From: Halobacteria archaeon AArc-dxtr1
Lineage (GTDB): Archaea > Halobacteriota > Halobacteria > Halobacteriales > Natrialbaceae
NCBI GenBank assembly: GCA_025517425.1
Contig: JAOPJY010000001.1
Span: 1 to 64,000, forward strand
Length of the DNA: 64,000 bases
Reading direction: 5' to 3'
In this document: piece after piece, positions 55,871 through 64,000 of the stretch
Numbering within the stretch: the first letter of the stretch is position 1
How the letters are laid out: each line of letters begins with the position of its first letter
Notes under the pieces: generated by a model
The model's input: only the letters and a program-made list of their open reading frames with translations
Database searches by the model: none
Told to the model about the DNA's origin: nothing
Made by a program: the position numbers and the translations under genes

Positions 55871-57727
55871 CTACAGCCCGTAGTCGTCGCCAAAGAACGC
55901 CTGACACAGCTTTCGTTCCGCATTTCGCAGATGTTCGTGGAACGTCGGACGCGAGACGTCCATCGACTGGGCAACGTCCTCACCCGTCGCCGGCCGCGGC
56001 CACTCGAAGTAGCCTGCGAGATACGCTCGCTGTAGGGCGGTGAACTGCCGATCCGTCAGCTCGTCTTCGAGCTGGGCGATAAACTCCTGGCGAGTGTCCG
56101 GCTCGACCTCGCGGTGAGTGATCGAGACGACGTCACTTCCCTCGTAACGGTCCGAGATCGATTCGATGACCGAGCGAACGTTGGCCGATCGCGGCAGTTC
56201 GAGCGTCACCCGCGCCTGTCCGTCGGTCGCATCGATCGCCTTCGTTCGCACGCCTCGCTCTGCGAGCCAGGCGACGAGTCCATCCGCTTCGCTCACCTCG
56301 ATCAAGCAGGCATCCTCTCGATCGACGAGTACGGATACGTCCAGTTCGTCCCGTTCGGCGCCCACCTCAACCAGCGTCGCCGCCGTGGCGCCCGTCGCAG
56401 TAAATAGCGATGCCGTCTGGGCACCGGTTCGGTGAACCGAGCGACGGTACTCGAGTCGGCAGTTGGCGGCCTCAGAGAGTGCGACCGGTGTGAGCGTCGG
56501 ATCCGTCATATCGATGTCGACGGCGACAACCGCGTCGGTCGCGAGCGTCCGACTGGTCTCGCGGGCGTTGATCCCGCTGGCGACCGTCCGTGCAAGCGCC
56601 TGTAAGAGAGCGGTCTCTCGCTCATCGATCTCGCGGTCACCGCCTGTCAAGACGACTAACACGCCGTACTCGATCTCGTTGTACCGAAGCGGTACCGCGA
56701 TGGTGGTCGTCTCGTCTTCGCTGCCGACAGCGACGTCGCCGGCCGCGAGCGCCTCGTCTGCGACGGGTTCGCTCGCCGGTAACGCAGGCGCCACGCCTGT
56801 GCTGGCCCGGATATCCATTGACGTCGTCCCCGGCTCACGCTCACCGATCCAGACGCCGTCGTAGGCCGGTTCGTCGGCGATTCGCTCACAAACTGCGGTC
56901 TCGAGGGTTGACCGGGAGGTCGAACCCGCAACGGCACTCGTTACGTCCTGAACGAGTCCGCCGACGCGTTCCAAGATGTACTCGAGTTGCTCGCGGCGCT
57001 GTTGGACCTCGAGTTCGGCCTCCTTGCGCGCCGTCACGTCGTTCTGGAACCCGACGTAGTTGGTGAGCGTGCCGTCGTCGTAGACGGGCGCGATCGTCAC
57101 CTCGTTCCAGAACTCGGTGCCGTCTTTCCGGTAGTTTTTGATCTCAACGGTGATTGGTTCCTCCGCTTCAATCGCCTCTCGCATCTGCGTTACCGTCTCC
57201 GGATCCGTGTCTTCCCCTTGGAGGTATCGGCAGTTGCGTCCGATCGCCTCCTCGAAGCTGTAGCCGGTCACCGCTTGGTAGGCCTGGTTGACGTAGACGA
57301 GCGGATTGTCCTCCTTCGACGGATCCGAAATCACGACACCAACTGGCGTCTCGTCGACCACACGAGCCTTCGTTTTCACGTCTACTGCGTTCGAGGAGCG
57401 ATCAGATGCACGCTCGTAGACGATCGTCGTCTCGCCGACCCCGCGGTAGATGCGCGCGTCGTACTGCTCCGTGGCACGGTCGACGGTGCGGATGGTTTCG
57501 GCGTCCATCTCGTCGATCGCTGCCCCGATTTGCTCCCAGCTAGGTAACGATCGTGGATCGGTTCCCTCGGATGCGTTCAGTTTCTCTCGCGCTGCTCGGT
57601 TTCCATACGTGACCGTCTTCCCGTCTACCCGGACGACCGGGTCCGTAATCGCCTCGAGCGTCATCGCTGCCTGCTCCGGCGAGCCCCACTCACCGTGCTC
57701 GCCATCGGCCGTGTCCATACGATGCAT
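55871..57727 (-). CDS. LOV-GAF-HTH regulator (Bat-like, putative blue-light sensor)
   Basis: A 618-residue protein. A weak PAS (about 20-108) precedes a PAS with complete LOV signature (about 120-235): the photoactive Cys C166 in GRNCRYLQ, N147 in VYVNQAY, N198 in NYRKDG, N208 in FWNE and Q228 in GFQNDVT. A GAF domain (about 260-400), a bat sensor region, and an HTH_10 domain (LTDRQFTALQRAYLAGYFEWP then SMDVSRPTFHEHLRNAE) follow. It should bind flavin and respond to blue light. ATG 57718 is an alternative start. Confidence 0.85.
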   Translation of the reverse strand: MHRMDTADGEHGEWGSPEQAAMTLEAITDPVVRVDGKTVTYGNRAAREKLNASEGTDPRSLPSWEQIGAAIDEMDAETIRTVDRATEQYDARIYRGVGETTIVYERASDRSSNAVDVKTKARVVDETPVGVVISDPSKEDNPLVYVNQAYQAVTGYSFEEAIGRNCRYLQGEDTDPETVTQMREAIEAEEPITVEIKNYRKDGTEFWNEVTIAPVYDDGTLTNYVGFQNDVTARKEAELEVQQRREQLEYILERVGGLVQDVTSAVAGSTSRSTLETAVCERIADEPAYDGVWIGEREPGTTSMDIRASTGVAPALPASEPVADEALAAGDVAVGSEDETTTIAVPLRYNEIEYGVLVVLTGGDREIDERETALLQALARTVASGINARETSRTLATDAVVAVDIDMTDPTLTPVALSEAANCRLEYRRSVHRTGAQTASLFTATGATAATLVEVGAERDELDVSVLVDREDACLIEVSEADGLVAWLAERGVRTKAIDATDGQARVTLELPRSANVRSVIESISDRYEGSDVVSITHREVEPDTRQEFIAQLEDELTDRQFTALQRAYLAGYFEWPRPATGEDVAQSMDVSRPTFHEHLRNAERKLCQAFFGDDYGL

Positions 57728-57774
57728 ACGTGGACCAGCCTTTCAAACCGTCGCCTCCGCTACCCGTTCCCCCG

Positions 57775-57785
57775 ATACTTATACT
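57775..57785. promoter_or_regulatory. Shared TATA element between LOV regulator and zinc-finger gene
   Basis: ATACTTATACT reads as TATA-like on both strands (complement AGTATAAGTAT). It is about 31 bp from the + gene start (57808) and about 50 bp from the - gene start (57727). One element may serve both divergent promoters. Confidence 0.5.
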
Positions 57786-57807
57786 GACTCCGCGCCTATG
57801 ATTGAGT

Positions 57808-58005
57808 ATGTCTCACACGACTTACCGATCACCGTTCGACCGGCTTCGGCGAGCGCTTGACGACGCCGACTTTCGCTGTCTGGAGTGTGGTTTCGTCGAT
57901 CAGGACGGGGGGTGGCGTGCGGTCACGACCGGGTCGGCCGTCACCTACCGCCGGAGCTGCCCCGGTTGCGGTGCGGTCGCCACGCGAGAGCTTCGCCTGC
58001 GGTGA
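57808..58005 (+). CDS. Small zinc-finger protein (HVO_0649-like)
   Basis: A 65-residue protein: SPFDRLRRALDDADFRCLECGFVDQDGGW, then SCPGCGAVATRELRLR. The CLEC and CPGC pairs form a zinc ribbon. It resembles the HVO_0649 family of short zinc proteins of Haloferax. ATG 57808 is the first in frame after the shared promoter. Function unknown. Confidence 0.75.
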   Translation: MSHTTYRSPFDRLRRALDDADFRCLECGFVDQDGGWRAVTTGSAVTYRRSCPGCGAVATRELRLR

Positions 58006-58131
58006 TAGCCTCGCCCGCTTTTTAAGGTAGGGTGCTCTCGCTGCCTACAGATAGCGGACGCCCGAGTGACACACACACGTTCGACGCCGAGCAACGAAGA
58101 CGCTTTAGGCGCCGAGGCGCTTCTCTCGACA

Positions 58132-59232
58132 ATGAGTACCCCCACGCCCGACGTTTACGAGCAGGGCAAGGGCATGGACGCCCACAACAAGGTGATGCGC
58201 GAGATCCGCTCGCGCAAAGAGGCCAGTTACGATCCCCACGAGCCCACTCGCGTCTGGCTCGACGAGGACAACACCCCCAACGGAGTCAAACAGAGCCTGA
58301 CCATTATCCTCAATACGGGCGGCTGTCGCTGGGCCCGCGCCGGTGGCTGTACGATGTGTGGCTATGTCGCCGAGAGCGTCGACGGCGGCTCGGTCTCGCA
58401 CGAAGCCCTGATGGACCAGATTCAGGTCTGTCTCGATCACGAGGACGAAAACGCGGACGAGCCAGCCGACCTGATCAAAATCTACACCTCCGGCTCCTTC
58501 TTGGACGAGCGCGAGGTGGGCGCCGAGACGCGGCGCACGATCGCCGAGACGTTCGCCGACCGCGATCGGATGGTCGTCGAATCACTGCCTGATTTCGTCG
58601 ACCGGGAGAAGATCGCCGACTTCACCCAGTACGGCGTCGACACCGACGTCGCGATCGGTCTCGAGACGGCCACCGACCGCGTCCGCCACGACTGCGTGAA
58701 CAAGTACTTCGACTTCGCGGACTTCGAAGACGCCTGCGCCGAAGCCGCCACGGCGGATGCGGAGGCGGGCGACGAGGCAGACGCCGGCATCAAGGCCTAC
58801 CTGCTCATGAAGCCGCCCTTCCTCACGGAATCGGAGGCCGTCGACGACATGATCTCCTCGATCGAGCGCTGTGCCGACGTCGCCGGCTGTCACACCGTCT
58901 CGATGAACCCCTGTAACGTCCAGCGGTACACGATGGTCGACGATCTCTACTTCCGTAACGGCTACCGGCCGCCGTGGCTCTGGTCGGTCGCCCACGTCCT
59001 AGAAGAGACCGCAGACGTCGACGCAATCGTCGTCTCCGACCCTGTCGGTCACGGCTCCGATCGTGGTCCACACAACTGTACGGAGTGTGACGACCTCGTC
59101 CAGAAGGCGATCAAGGACTTCGGCCTCCGGCAGGACCCAACCGTCTTCGAGCAGGTCTCCTGTGAGTGCGAGTTGACCTGGGAGACGGTGTTAGAGCGAG
59201 AGACGAGCTTCAACCAGCCCCTGACCCGGTAA
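58132..59232 (+). CDS. Archaeosine biosynthesis radical SAM protein RaSEA
   Basis: A 366-residue radical SAM enzyme. The cluster Cys are C65, C73 and C76, spaced C-x7-C-x2-C (GCRWARAGGCTMCGY) and not C-x3-C-x2-C, as known for RaSEA. SGSFLDEREV, VESLPDFV and VAIGLETATDRVRHDCVNK are family segments. With ArcS it turns preQ0-modified G15 of tRNA into archaeosine. Start ATG 58132; a TATA-like CTTTTTAAGG lies about 115 bp upstream. An acidic insert interrupts at about residue 205. Confidence 0.92.
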   Translation: MSTPTPDVYEQGKGMDAHNKVMREIRSRKEASYDPHEPTRVWLDEDNTPNGVKQSLTIILNTGGCRWARAGGCTMCGYVAESVDGGSVSHEALMDQIQVCLDHEDENADEPADLIKIYTSGSFLDEREVGAETRRTIAETFADRDRMVVESLPDFVDREKIADFTQYGVDTDVAIGLETATDRVRHDCVNKYFDFADFEDACAEAATADAEAGDEADAGIKAYLLMKPPFLTESEAVDDMISSIERCADVAGCHTVSMNPCNVQRYTMVDDLYFRNGYRPPWLWSVAHVLEETADVDAIVVSDPVGHGSDRGPHNCTECDDLVQKAIKDFGLRQDPTVFEQVSCECELTWETVLERETSFNQPLTR

Positions 59233-59301
59233 CCCACTTCGAGAGCCCGCTTACACCGAGACTGGCGGAGAGCTATCGTCGAGGAGCGTTCGACGCACTC
59301 A

Positions 59302-59757
59302 CTACTCCGTACGATCGGTACTTCTGGGGAGTGTAACGGCTGACAACCAGAAGTCTTCTAACGCTCGGATGGTCGCTTTTAGTTCGTCAGGTCCCGCCGG
59401 TTTCGAAATACAGGCGTTTGCGTTCGATTCGTAGATGTCACAGATCTCGCGTTCGGATACTGACCCGGTCGTGACGATCACGGGAATGTGTTTGTGGGCC
59501 GGATCACTCTTCAGTTTCGCTAGCACTTCGTTTCCAGCCATCTCCCGGAGGTGCCAGTCGAGGATAATGAGATCCGGTCGAGGAGTGTCAGCGTAGTCGC
59601 CGCGTTGAGTCACGGCATCGAGCGCGTCCGATCCAGTCGAGACGACGTGGAGAACCTCTCCGAGCCCCATCTCGTGACACACCTCCTCTACGAGTCGGGC
59701 ATCACCCGAATTTGCCTCTACGAGCAGGACTTGCTCGACCTCGCTCGATCTGGTCAT
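59302..59757 (-). CDS. Single-domain response regulator (Rcp1-like)
   Basis: A 151-residue receiver. The phosphoacceptor Asp lies in PDLIILDWHLREM, the Thr/Ser switch in PVIVTTGSVSE, and the Lys in NACISKPAGPDEL. There is no output domain. This is the haloarchaeal Rcp1-like type, with VLLVEANSGDARLVEEVCHE. Start is the ATG at 59755-59757; the frame extends upstream by 13 residues. It may receive phosphate from a kinase elsewhere. Confidence 0.9.
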   Translation of the reverse strand: MTRSSEVEQVLLVEANSGDARLVEEVCHEMGLGEVLHVVSTGSDALDAVTQRGDYADTPRPDLIILDWHLREMAGNEVLAKLKSDPAHKHIPVIVTTGSVSEREICDIYESNANACISKPAGPDELKATIRALEDFWLSAVTLPRSTDRTE

Positions 59758-59909
59758 TAGTCCATAGTGACAGGCGCCACATATGGATGTTAGCATGCAT
59801 CAGAACTGTTGAGAGCAGTGGTGAGTTGAGCGCCTCGTCTCGCGACAACTACTGACAGAACAACCGACACGGTGTCGGCTGCCGGGAGAACAAAACCGAG
59901 ACGGTACGA

Positions 59910-60590
59910 CTACGCCGTCTCGAACCCACACAGCACGCCCTGGCCATCCGTCTGTCCGATGTCGGGCAGCGTCGCGCGCTCGGGGTGGGGCATCAGGACC
60001 GCGACGGTGTCGCGCTCGCCTGTGACTCCCGCGACGTTGTGCTTCGAGCCGTTCGGATTCACGTCCGGTCCCACCTGGCCATTCTCGTCGCAGTATCGGA
60101 AAAGGACGCGACCCTCGGCTTCGAGTTCCTCGAGCCGACCGTCGTCGATCTCGTACCGGCCCTCGCCGTGAGCGATCGGTACCTCGATCACCTCGCCCTC
60201 ATCGTAGGCCTCCGTCCAGGGAGTGTCTGTGCGCTCGACGCGCAGGTAGACGTGTTCACACTGGAAGCGGGCGCTCTCGTTGGTCGTGAACGCCCCCTCA
60301 GTGAGTCCGGACTCGCAGCCGACCTGGGCGCCGTTGCAGACGCCGAGGACGGGAACGCCGTCGGCGGCTGCCTCGCGGACCTCGTCCATGATCGGTGAGC
60401 GGGCTGCCATCGCGCCGGCGCGCAGGTAGTCGCCGTAGGAGAACCCACCGGGAAGCATAATCCCCGTCGTGTCTGCGGGAAGACCGTCCTCGTGCCAGAC
60501 GATCTCGGCGTCGATGTCGAGGTGGGCGAGCGCGCGCAAGGCGTCACGGTCGCAGTTCGAGCCACCGAATCTGATGATCGAAACGGTCAT
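59910..60590 (-). CDS. purQ: Phosphoribosylformylglycinamidine synthase subunit PurQ
   Basis: A 226-residue class I glutamine amidotransferase. The nucleophile Cys lies in GVCNGAQVG, and the His/Glu pair in LMPHPERAT. The N-terminal IIRFGGSNCDRD and GGFSYGDYLRAGAM are family features. It supplies ammonia to PurL in purine synthesis. Its ATG follows the purS stop directly. purL is not in the window. Confidence 0.97.
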   Translation of the reverse strand: MTVSIIRFGGSNCDRDALRALAHLDIDAEIVWHEDGLPADTTGIMLPGGFSYGDYLRAGAMAARSPIMDEVREAAADGVPVLGVCNGAQVGCESGLTEGAFTTNESARFQCEHVYLRVERTDTPWTEAYDEGEVIEVPIAHGEGRYEIDDGRLEELEAEGRVLFRYCDENGQVGPDVNPNGSKHNVAGVTGERDTVAVLMPHPERATLPDIGQTDGQGVLCGFETA

Positions 60591-60842
60591 CTACCGTTCT
60601 GCGACCTCCACGTCGTAGTCGTGGATGGTCGGGTTCGCGAGCAACCGTTCTGCCATCTCATCGGCCCGGTCGGCCGCAGCGTCTGCGTCCTCGGCGTCGA
60701 GGTCGACCTCGAACCGATCTGCAGAGCGCAGTCCCTCGAGCTCGAAGCCAAGCCGCTCTAGGGCCTGCTTCGTCGTCTCGGCCTCGGGGTCCAAGACGCC
60801 GTGTTTGAGTCGAACCGTCACCGTCGCGGTGTAGGCGGTCAT
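60591..60842 (-). CDS. purS: Phosphoribosylformylglycinamidine synthase subunit PurS
   Basis: An 83-residue PurS: YTATVTVRLKHGVLDPEAETTKQALERLGF, then an acidic region and PTIHDYDVEVAER. It bridges PurQ and PurL in the small-type FGAM synthase. The stop codon abuts the purQ ATG, so the pair is tightly coupled. Start is ATG 60840-60842; the open frame upstream does not match the family. Confidence 0.95.
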   Translation of the reverse strand: MTAYTATVTVRLKHGVLDPEAETTKQALERLGFELEGLRSADRFEVDLDAEDADAAADRADEMAERLLANPTIHDYDVEVAER

Positions 60843-60957
60843 CACTCGAAACCCCGTATCCGTGCTCAAAAACGCTTTCGGGTTTGATTTGTGATACACG
60901 TTCGTGGATATCGTCGGCAACCGGACGCTGGAAGCGGCTGTAAACGTAACCCAGCTC

Positions 60958-61329
60958 TTACGCCAGGGAAACGTTCAGGAGTACCAGCGCTACCTGGAGC
61001 GCCAGCAACACCACCAGGACGCTGGTTACGACCAGATCGTACACGAGGGCGGTTTCCGACGATCGGTCTCGGACCCGCGCGAAGGCGGCGGCGACCGCGA
61101 ACGTCAGCACGGCCAGCAACGCCGACGGGAGCAGCACGGCCGAGCGAGCCGCCGTTCGCTCCGAGACCGTTCCGTCGAGCCCGAGTCGCCAGTGGATTGT
61201 CATCTGTTCGGGAACGGTGCCGTACCCCAGTACGGTCACCCCGACGACCAGTGCTGCGAGAGCGGCCCACGCCGTCGGGCCCGGGAGCGGAAACGGTACG
61301 CGCTGGTCGATTGATTCGTCCGTCACCAT
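60958..61329 (-). CDS. DUF1648-type membrane protein
   Basis: A 123-residue protein with about three helices (AWAALAALVVGVTVLGYGTVP; AVLLPSALLAVLTFAVAAAF; YDLVVTSVLVVLLALQVALVLL). The loop VPEQMTIHWRLGLDGTVSER matches DUF1648, the N-terminal domain of SdpI-type immunity proteins. The SdpI C-terminal helices are absent. It lies divergent from the frameshifted winged-helix gene. Confidence 0.75.
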   Translation of the reverse strand: MVTDESIDQRVPFPLPGPTAWAALAALVVGVTVLGYGTVPEQMTIHWRLGLDGTVSERTAARSAVLLPSALLAVLTFAVAAAFARVRDRSSETALVYDLVVTSVLVVLLALQVALVLLNVSLA

Positions 61330-61407
61330 ATTCGTCTCGACGGGTCGAAATCCAATAGGACGGTCCCCAGGGCTTCACGTGCTGAAGTTCCCATCACTCA
61401 TTTATCA

Positions 61408-61775
61408 ATGGCCCGTGTTAACGCAGACACTGTGAGTGAGGAGTGTGGGCTCGACGATCTCGCTGCCCTACTCGAAGATCCGACGGCACGGGCGATCCTC
61501 ACCGAAACCGTCCGAGAACCCATGTCAGCACACGCACTTAGTGAGCGCTGTGACGCCTCGGAACCGACGATCTACCGCGACTCGAGGATCTGCGACAGTG
61601 CGATCTCCTCGTCGAGCAGACACGCGTCGACACCGAAGGTGGACACCATCACAGCGTCTACGCGACGAACTTAGCGCAAATCGTCGTCGATCTAGACGAG
61701 GACGGACTCACCGTTCGGATCGCACGACGCGAATCGATGACCGACCGGTTCACCCGGCTAATCGAGGGGATGTGA
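61408..61775 (+). pseudogene. Winged-helix regulator broken by a frameshift
   Basis: The first frame reads to EPTIYR near 61578 and then turns to nonsense. One frame over, LEDLRQCDLLVEQTRVDTEGGHHHSVY and a normal C-terminus (MTDRFTRLIEGM) continue to TGA 61773-61775. Adding one base near 61576-61582 would restore TIYRRLEDLRQCD, the winged helix of short haloarchaeal HTH proteins, giving about 122 residues. Total length is one base short of a multiple of three. It could be a true mutation or a sequencing error. The partner gene starts 2 bp after. Confidence 0.8.
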
Positions 61776-61776
61776 C

Positions 61777-62085
61777 GTGGTCGACGCGCTCCTCGCGGTT
61801 GCGTCCGAACCGATCGAGCAGTTCAGCCTCGTCTCGCAGGTTCTGAAGGCGGCCCTCGGACTGACGATCGCGTATATCGCCTACCGCGGCTACCGATCGA
61901 ATCGGAGTCGACCCATGCTCTTTCTCGCACTTGGGTTCGTGCTCGTCCTCGGTCTCCCGTTTGCGATCTTGCTCCTCTCGCTTTTCGTCCCCGGAATCTC
62001 GGAGTTGACGCTCGTCGCCGTGACTGAGGCGAGTCTGATTCTGGGTCTGCTCGTGATCCTCTCTGCCCTTCGAATGGACCCGTAA
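61777..62085 (+). CDS. Membrane protein (DUF7521-like), partner of the winged-helix gene
   Basis: A 102-residue protein from GTG 61777, with three helices (LVSQVLKAALGLTIAYIAYRG, MLFLALGFVLVLGLPFAILLLSLF, LTLVAVTEASLILGLLVILSAL). The RGYRSNRSRPMLFLALGF loop matches the DUF7521 type, which is often encoded just after a small HTH protein in haloarchaea. It starts 2 bp after the stop of the frameshifted gene, so its translation may depend on that gene. Confidence 0.75.
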   Translation: MVDALLAVASEPIEQFSLVSQVLKAALGLTIAYIAYRGYRSNRSRPMLFLALGFVLVLGLPFAILLLSLFVPGISELTLVAVTEASLILGLLVILSALRMDP

Positions 62086-62268
62086 TCGCTATCTGGTGGC
62101 CCCGTGATTGCTGTTTGGCTGACAGATGTGCGGGGGACACCCCTCGAACGAGGCTCTGTGGGACGACGCCTCCCCTCGCGAGACGCAACGAATGGCAGCG
62201 CTTTTCACGCTGCCCGCGCTCAGAAACGTACTAATGACTGCACACTCGCTCGAGTGGAGGTGGCTTCG

Positions 62269-63216
62269 GTGACGACCGACGTAACTGAGATCACGGTGAT
62301 CGGAAGTGACGACACCGGACTCATCGCTCGCGTCACCAGCCTCCTGTTCGAGCGCGGGGTCAACATCGAGGACCTCGACCAGGCGGTTCGTGACGGCGTC
62401 TTCCGGATGTATCTGGCCGTCGATACGAGCGAGATGGTCTGTACCGAGGACACGCTCAGAAACGACCTCCACCAGCTTGGTGAGGATCTCGGCCTCGACG
62501 TTCAGGTGCGGTTCCCCGCCGATCGCGACCACCAGCAGATCGCCGTTCTCGTCACCAAAGAGAGCCACTGCTTAGAGGCGCTGTTCGAGGCGTGGACCAA
62601 CGACGAGCTCGGTGCCGACATCGGTGTCGTCATCGGCAATCACGACGATCTGGAGCCGATGGCCGACCACTACGGCGTGCCGTTTCACGACATTGGCACC
62701 GAGTCGGGCGAGCAAAATGAGGACGAACTGCTCGAGGTGCTCGCCGAGTACGACGTCGATCTCATCGTCCTCGCGCGGTACATGCGCATCCTCGGACCGA
62801 ACGTCGTCTTCCGCTACGAGGATCGAATCATCAACATCCATCCCTCGCTGCTGCCTGCCTTCCCCGGCGCAGAGGCCTACCGACAGGCCGTCGAAGAAGG
62901 GGTTCGCGTCGCGGGCGTCACCGCCCACTACGTGACGACGGACTTAGATCAAGGGCCGGTCATCACCCAGCGTGCGTTCGACGTCCCCGACGACGCCGAC
63001 GTCGAGGAGGTAAAGCACCGCGGCCAGCCCCTAGAGGCCGATGCCCTGCTCGAGGCCGTCCAGTTGCACTTAAACGGCGACGTCTCCGTCCACCGCGGCC
63101 GGACGAAGGTTCGGGAGAACGGCGACCAGTATCAGCTGGGTCTCCCCGAGGAACTCGCGGAGTTTACGCCCGACCGCCCGATCGACGGAGTTGGCGACGT
63201 CCTCGAAGACCGATAG
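62269..63216 (+). CDS. purU: ACT-domain formyltransferase-fold protein (PurU/PurN-like)
   Basis: A 315-residue protein. An N-terminal ACT domain (about 1-85: ITVIGSDDTGLIARVTSLLFERGVNIEDLDQAV) is followed by a formyltransferase fold (about 90-290). The catalytic Asn/His lie in INIHPSLLPAFPG, and the Asp in TTDLDQGPVITQ. The ACT plus formyl-transferase order is PurU-like (formyl-THF deformylase), but HPSLLP resembles GAR transformylase PurN, where PurU has NIHHSFLP. GTG 62269 follows GGAGG. Exact activity is uncertain. Confidence 0.85.
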   Translation: MTTDVTEITVIGSDDTGLIARVTSLLFERGVNIEDLDQAVRDGVFRMYLAVDTSEMVCTEDTLRNDLHQLGEDLGLDVQVRFPADRDHQQIAVLVTKESHCLEALFEAWTNDELGADIGVVIGNHDDLEPMADHYGVPFHDIGTESGEQNEDELLEVLAEYDVDLIVLARYMRILGPNVVFRYEDRIINIHPSLLPAFPGAEAYRQAVEEGVRVAGVTAHYVTTDLDQGPVITQRAFDVPDDADVEEVKHRGQPLEADALLEAVQLHLNGDVSVHRGRTKVRENGDQYQLGLPEELAEFTPDRPIDGVGDVLEDR

Positions 63217-63296
63217 CACTAACGGTCGCGGCCTCTATAACACGCACTACGAAACGCTGCGAGGTAACTGAAAAATCGGCGGAGCGAAGCGGCCGA

Positions 63297-63509
63297 TCAG
63301 TCGCCGCCGCTCGCGTCGCCGGTGGTCTCTACCGACGATCGCTCAACCTGTTCGCTTACCGAGGGTGAATCGACTGGTGCGAACGTGAGGTACGTCATGA
63401 ACGCGACGATGAGCACGAGGGCGATACTCGCAACGACGGTGATGCCGACAGTTGGCTCGAACGGAAGGATGCTCGCCGTGAGCACGGTAGTGCTTTCAAG
63501 GGACGTCAT
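63297..63509 (-). CDS. Small single-helix membrane protein
   Basis: A 70-residue protein with one long hydrophobic helix (VGITVVASIALVLIVAFMTYLTF) near the middle and a Ser/Glu/Asp tail (DSPSVSEQVERSSVETTGDASGGD). No family recognised. It may be a membrane subunit of a complex or a stand-alone small protein. Start ATG is at 63507-63509. Confidence 0.6.
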   Translation of the reverse strand: MTSLESTTVLTASILPFEPTVGITVVASIALVLIVAFMTYLTFAPVDSPSVSEQVERSSVETTGDASGGD

Positions 63510-63637
63510 GGTAGCCTAGTACCAGCTATCGACTGATCGTATATGGGCCTTACTTTCTCGATCCAGTCGTTTGGCACCTGTGAGAATGGTAGTGGATGAT
63601 GAACCACTCTACCTGAACGCTGTCGGCGGCCAGAGAG

Positions 63638-64000
63638 TTACAGTCGACTCACGGCACCGACCGCTCTCGAGAGTGCGGGCGCATCGAAGAGCTCCCGTCC
63701 CGTGTAGGCGTTCGTTCCCGCGCAGTACATGTTGCGCGCCGTCTCGAGAATCTCGTCTGCGAGCGGTTCCGGGTCGCGGTCACAGAGGCGCTTCCAGTTG
63801 GCGACGTCCTCTCGTTTCGCCTGGACCTTCGCTGCTTCGAGCGCCTCGACCCACTCCGGTTGGGTCCGCTTGTGGTGCTGGCGCAACACCTCCTTGGACA
63901 GGGGCGTTCCCTCGTAGCTAAATCGGTTCTCGTCGAAGGTGCCGACGACGTCGGCCACCCGGATCTCTCCCTGGTAGTACAGACACTCGATCTTGCCGTC
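63638..64000 (-). CDS. Hypothetical protein, 5' end beyond the window
   Basis: The frame stays open to the last base: upstream of the first in-window ATG (63956-63958), another 14 codons read DGKIECLYYQGEIR, which looks like real protein. The visible part is about 120 residues, ending NMYCAGTNAYTGRELFDAPALSRAVGAVSRL, with many charged residues and no membrane helix. No family recognised. It is partial at its N-terminus because of the window edge. Confidence 0.55.
   Translation of the reverse strand, partial: DGKIECLYYQGEIRVADVVGTFDENRFSYEGTPLSKEVLRQHHKRTQPEWVEALEAAKVQAKREDVANWKRLCDRDPEPLADEILETARNMYCAGTNAYTGRELFDAPALSRAVGAVSRL

Noticed and set aside
1-64000. CRISPR array, prophage or integrated element
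   Set aside because: No regularly spaced repeats, integrase, attachment site duplication or cluster of foreign-looking genes was seen.

Overview
The window is chromosomal DNA from a halophilic archaeon (class Halobacteria; order not certain, possibly Natrialbales). The support is high GC with strong GC3 bias, very acidic proteins, Tat-exported lipoproteins, leaderless genes behind short TATA boxes, and archaeal information genes (TFB, aCPSF1, GINS, PriS, Cdc48, NucS, archaeosine synthesis). No tRNA, rRNA, CRISPR array, integrase or intact insertion sequence was seen.

Layout. 0-6 kb: single metabolic genes (SDR, VOC protein, an Nramp-like carrier lacking the usual metal motifs, an MDR dehydrogenase) and two small regulators. 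6-6.8 kb: a stretch with no convincing gene. 7-14 kb: a gas-vesicle locus with two divergent operons, gvpFGHIJKLM leftward and gvpANO rightward. It has no gvpC, gvpD or gvpE, but a membrane-anchored double winged-helix protein follows gvpO. 15.5-20.7 kb: MutS, pterin dehydratase and NucS, so two mismatch-repair nuclease routes lie close together. 21-23 kb: the transcription-termination nuclease aCPSF1 behind a long leader. 23.4-25.7 kb: dhaKLM, a PTS-type dihydroxyacetone kinase with a 12-bp palindrome touching the dhaK start. 26-34 kb: housekeeping genes (endonuclease III, pyrophosphatase, RNase HI, TFB) and small conserved proteins. 34-43 kb: GfcR-type sugar regulator, PanB, an Hsp20-like protein overlapping Cdc48, and a histidine kinase with a DNA-binding N-terminus. 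43-46 kb: GINS and PriS. 46.8-50.3 kb: two Tat-exported proteins, one resembling copper amine oxidase with a broken active site and one resembling DyP peroxidase. 51-54 kb: archease and RtcB around a DoxX-like membrane protein. 54-58 kb: bat-type regulators, one carrying an apparently complete flavin-binding LOV domain. 58-64 kb: RaSEA, a response regulator, PurS/PurQ, a frameshifted winged-helix gene with its membrane partner, and an ACT-formyltransferase.

The least ordinary parts are the amine-oxidase-like/DyP-like pair, the LOV regulator, the reduced gas-vesicle locus with its enlarged gvpI, and the Nramp-like carrier. All functional calls come from reading motifs by eye; no database search was run.
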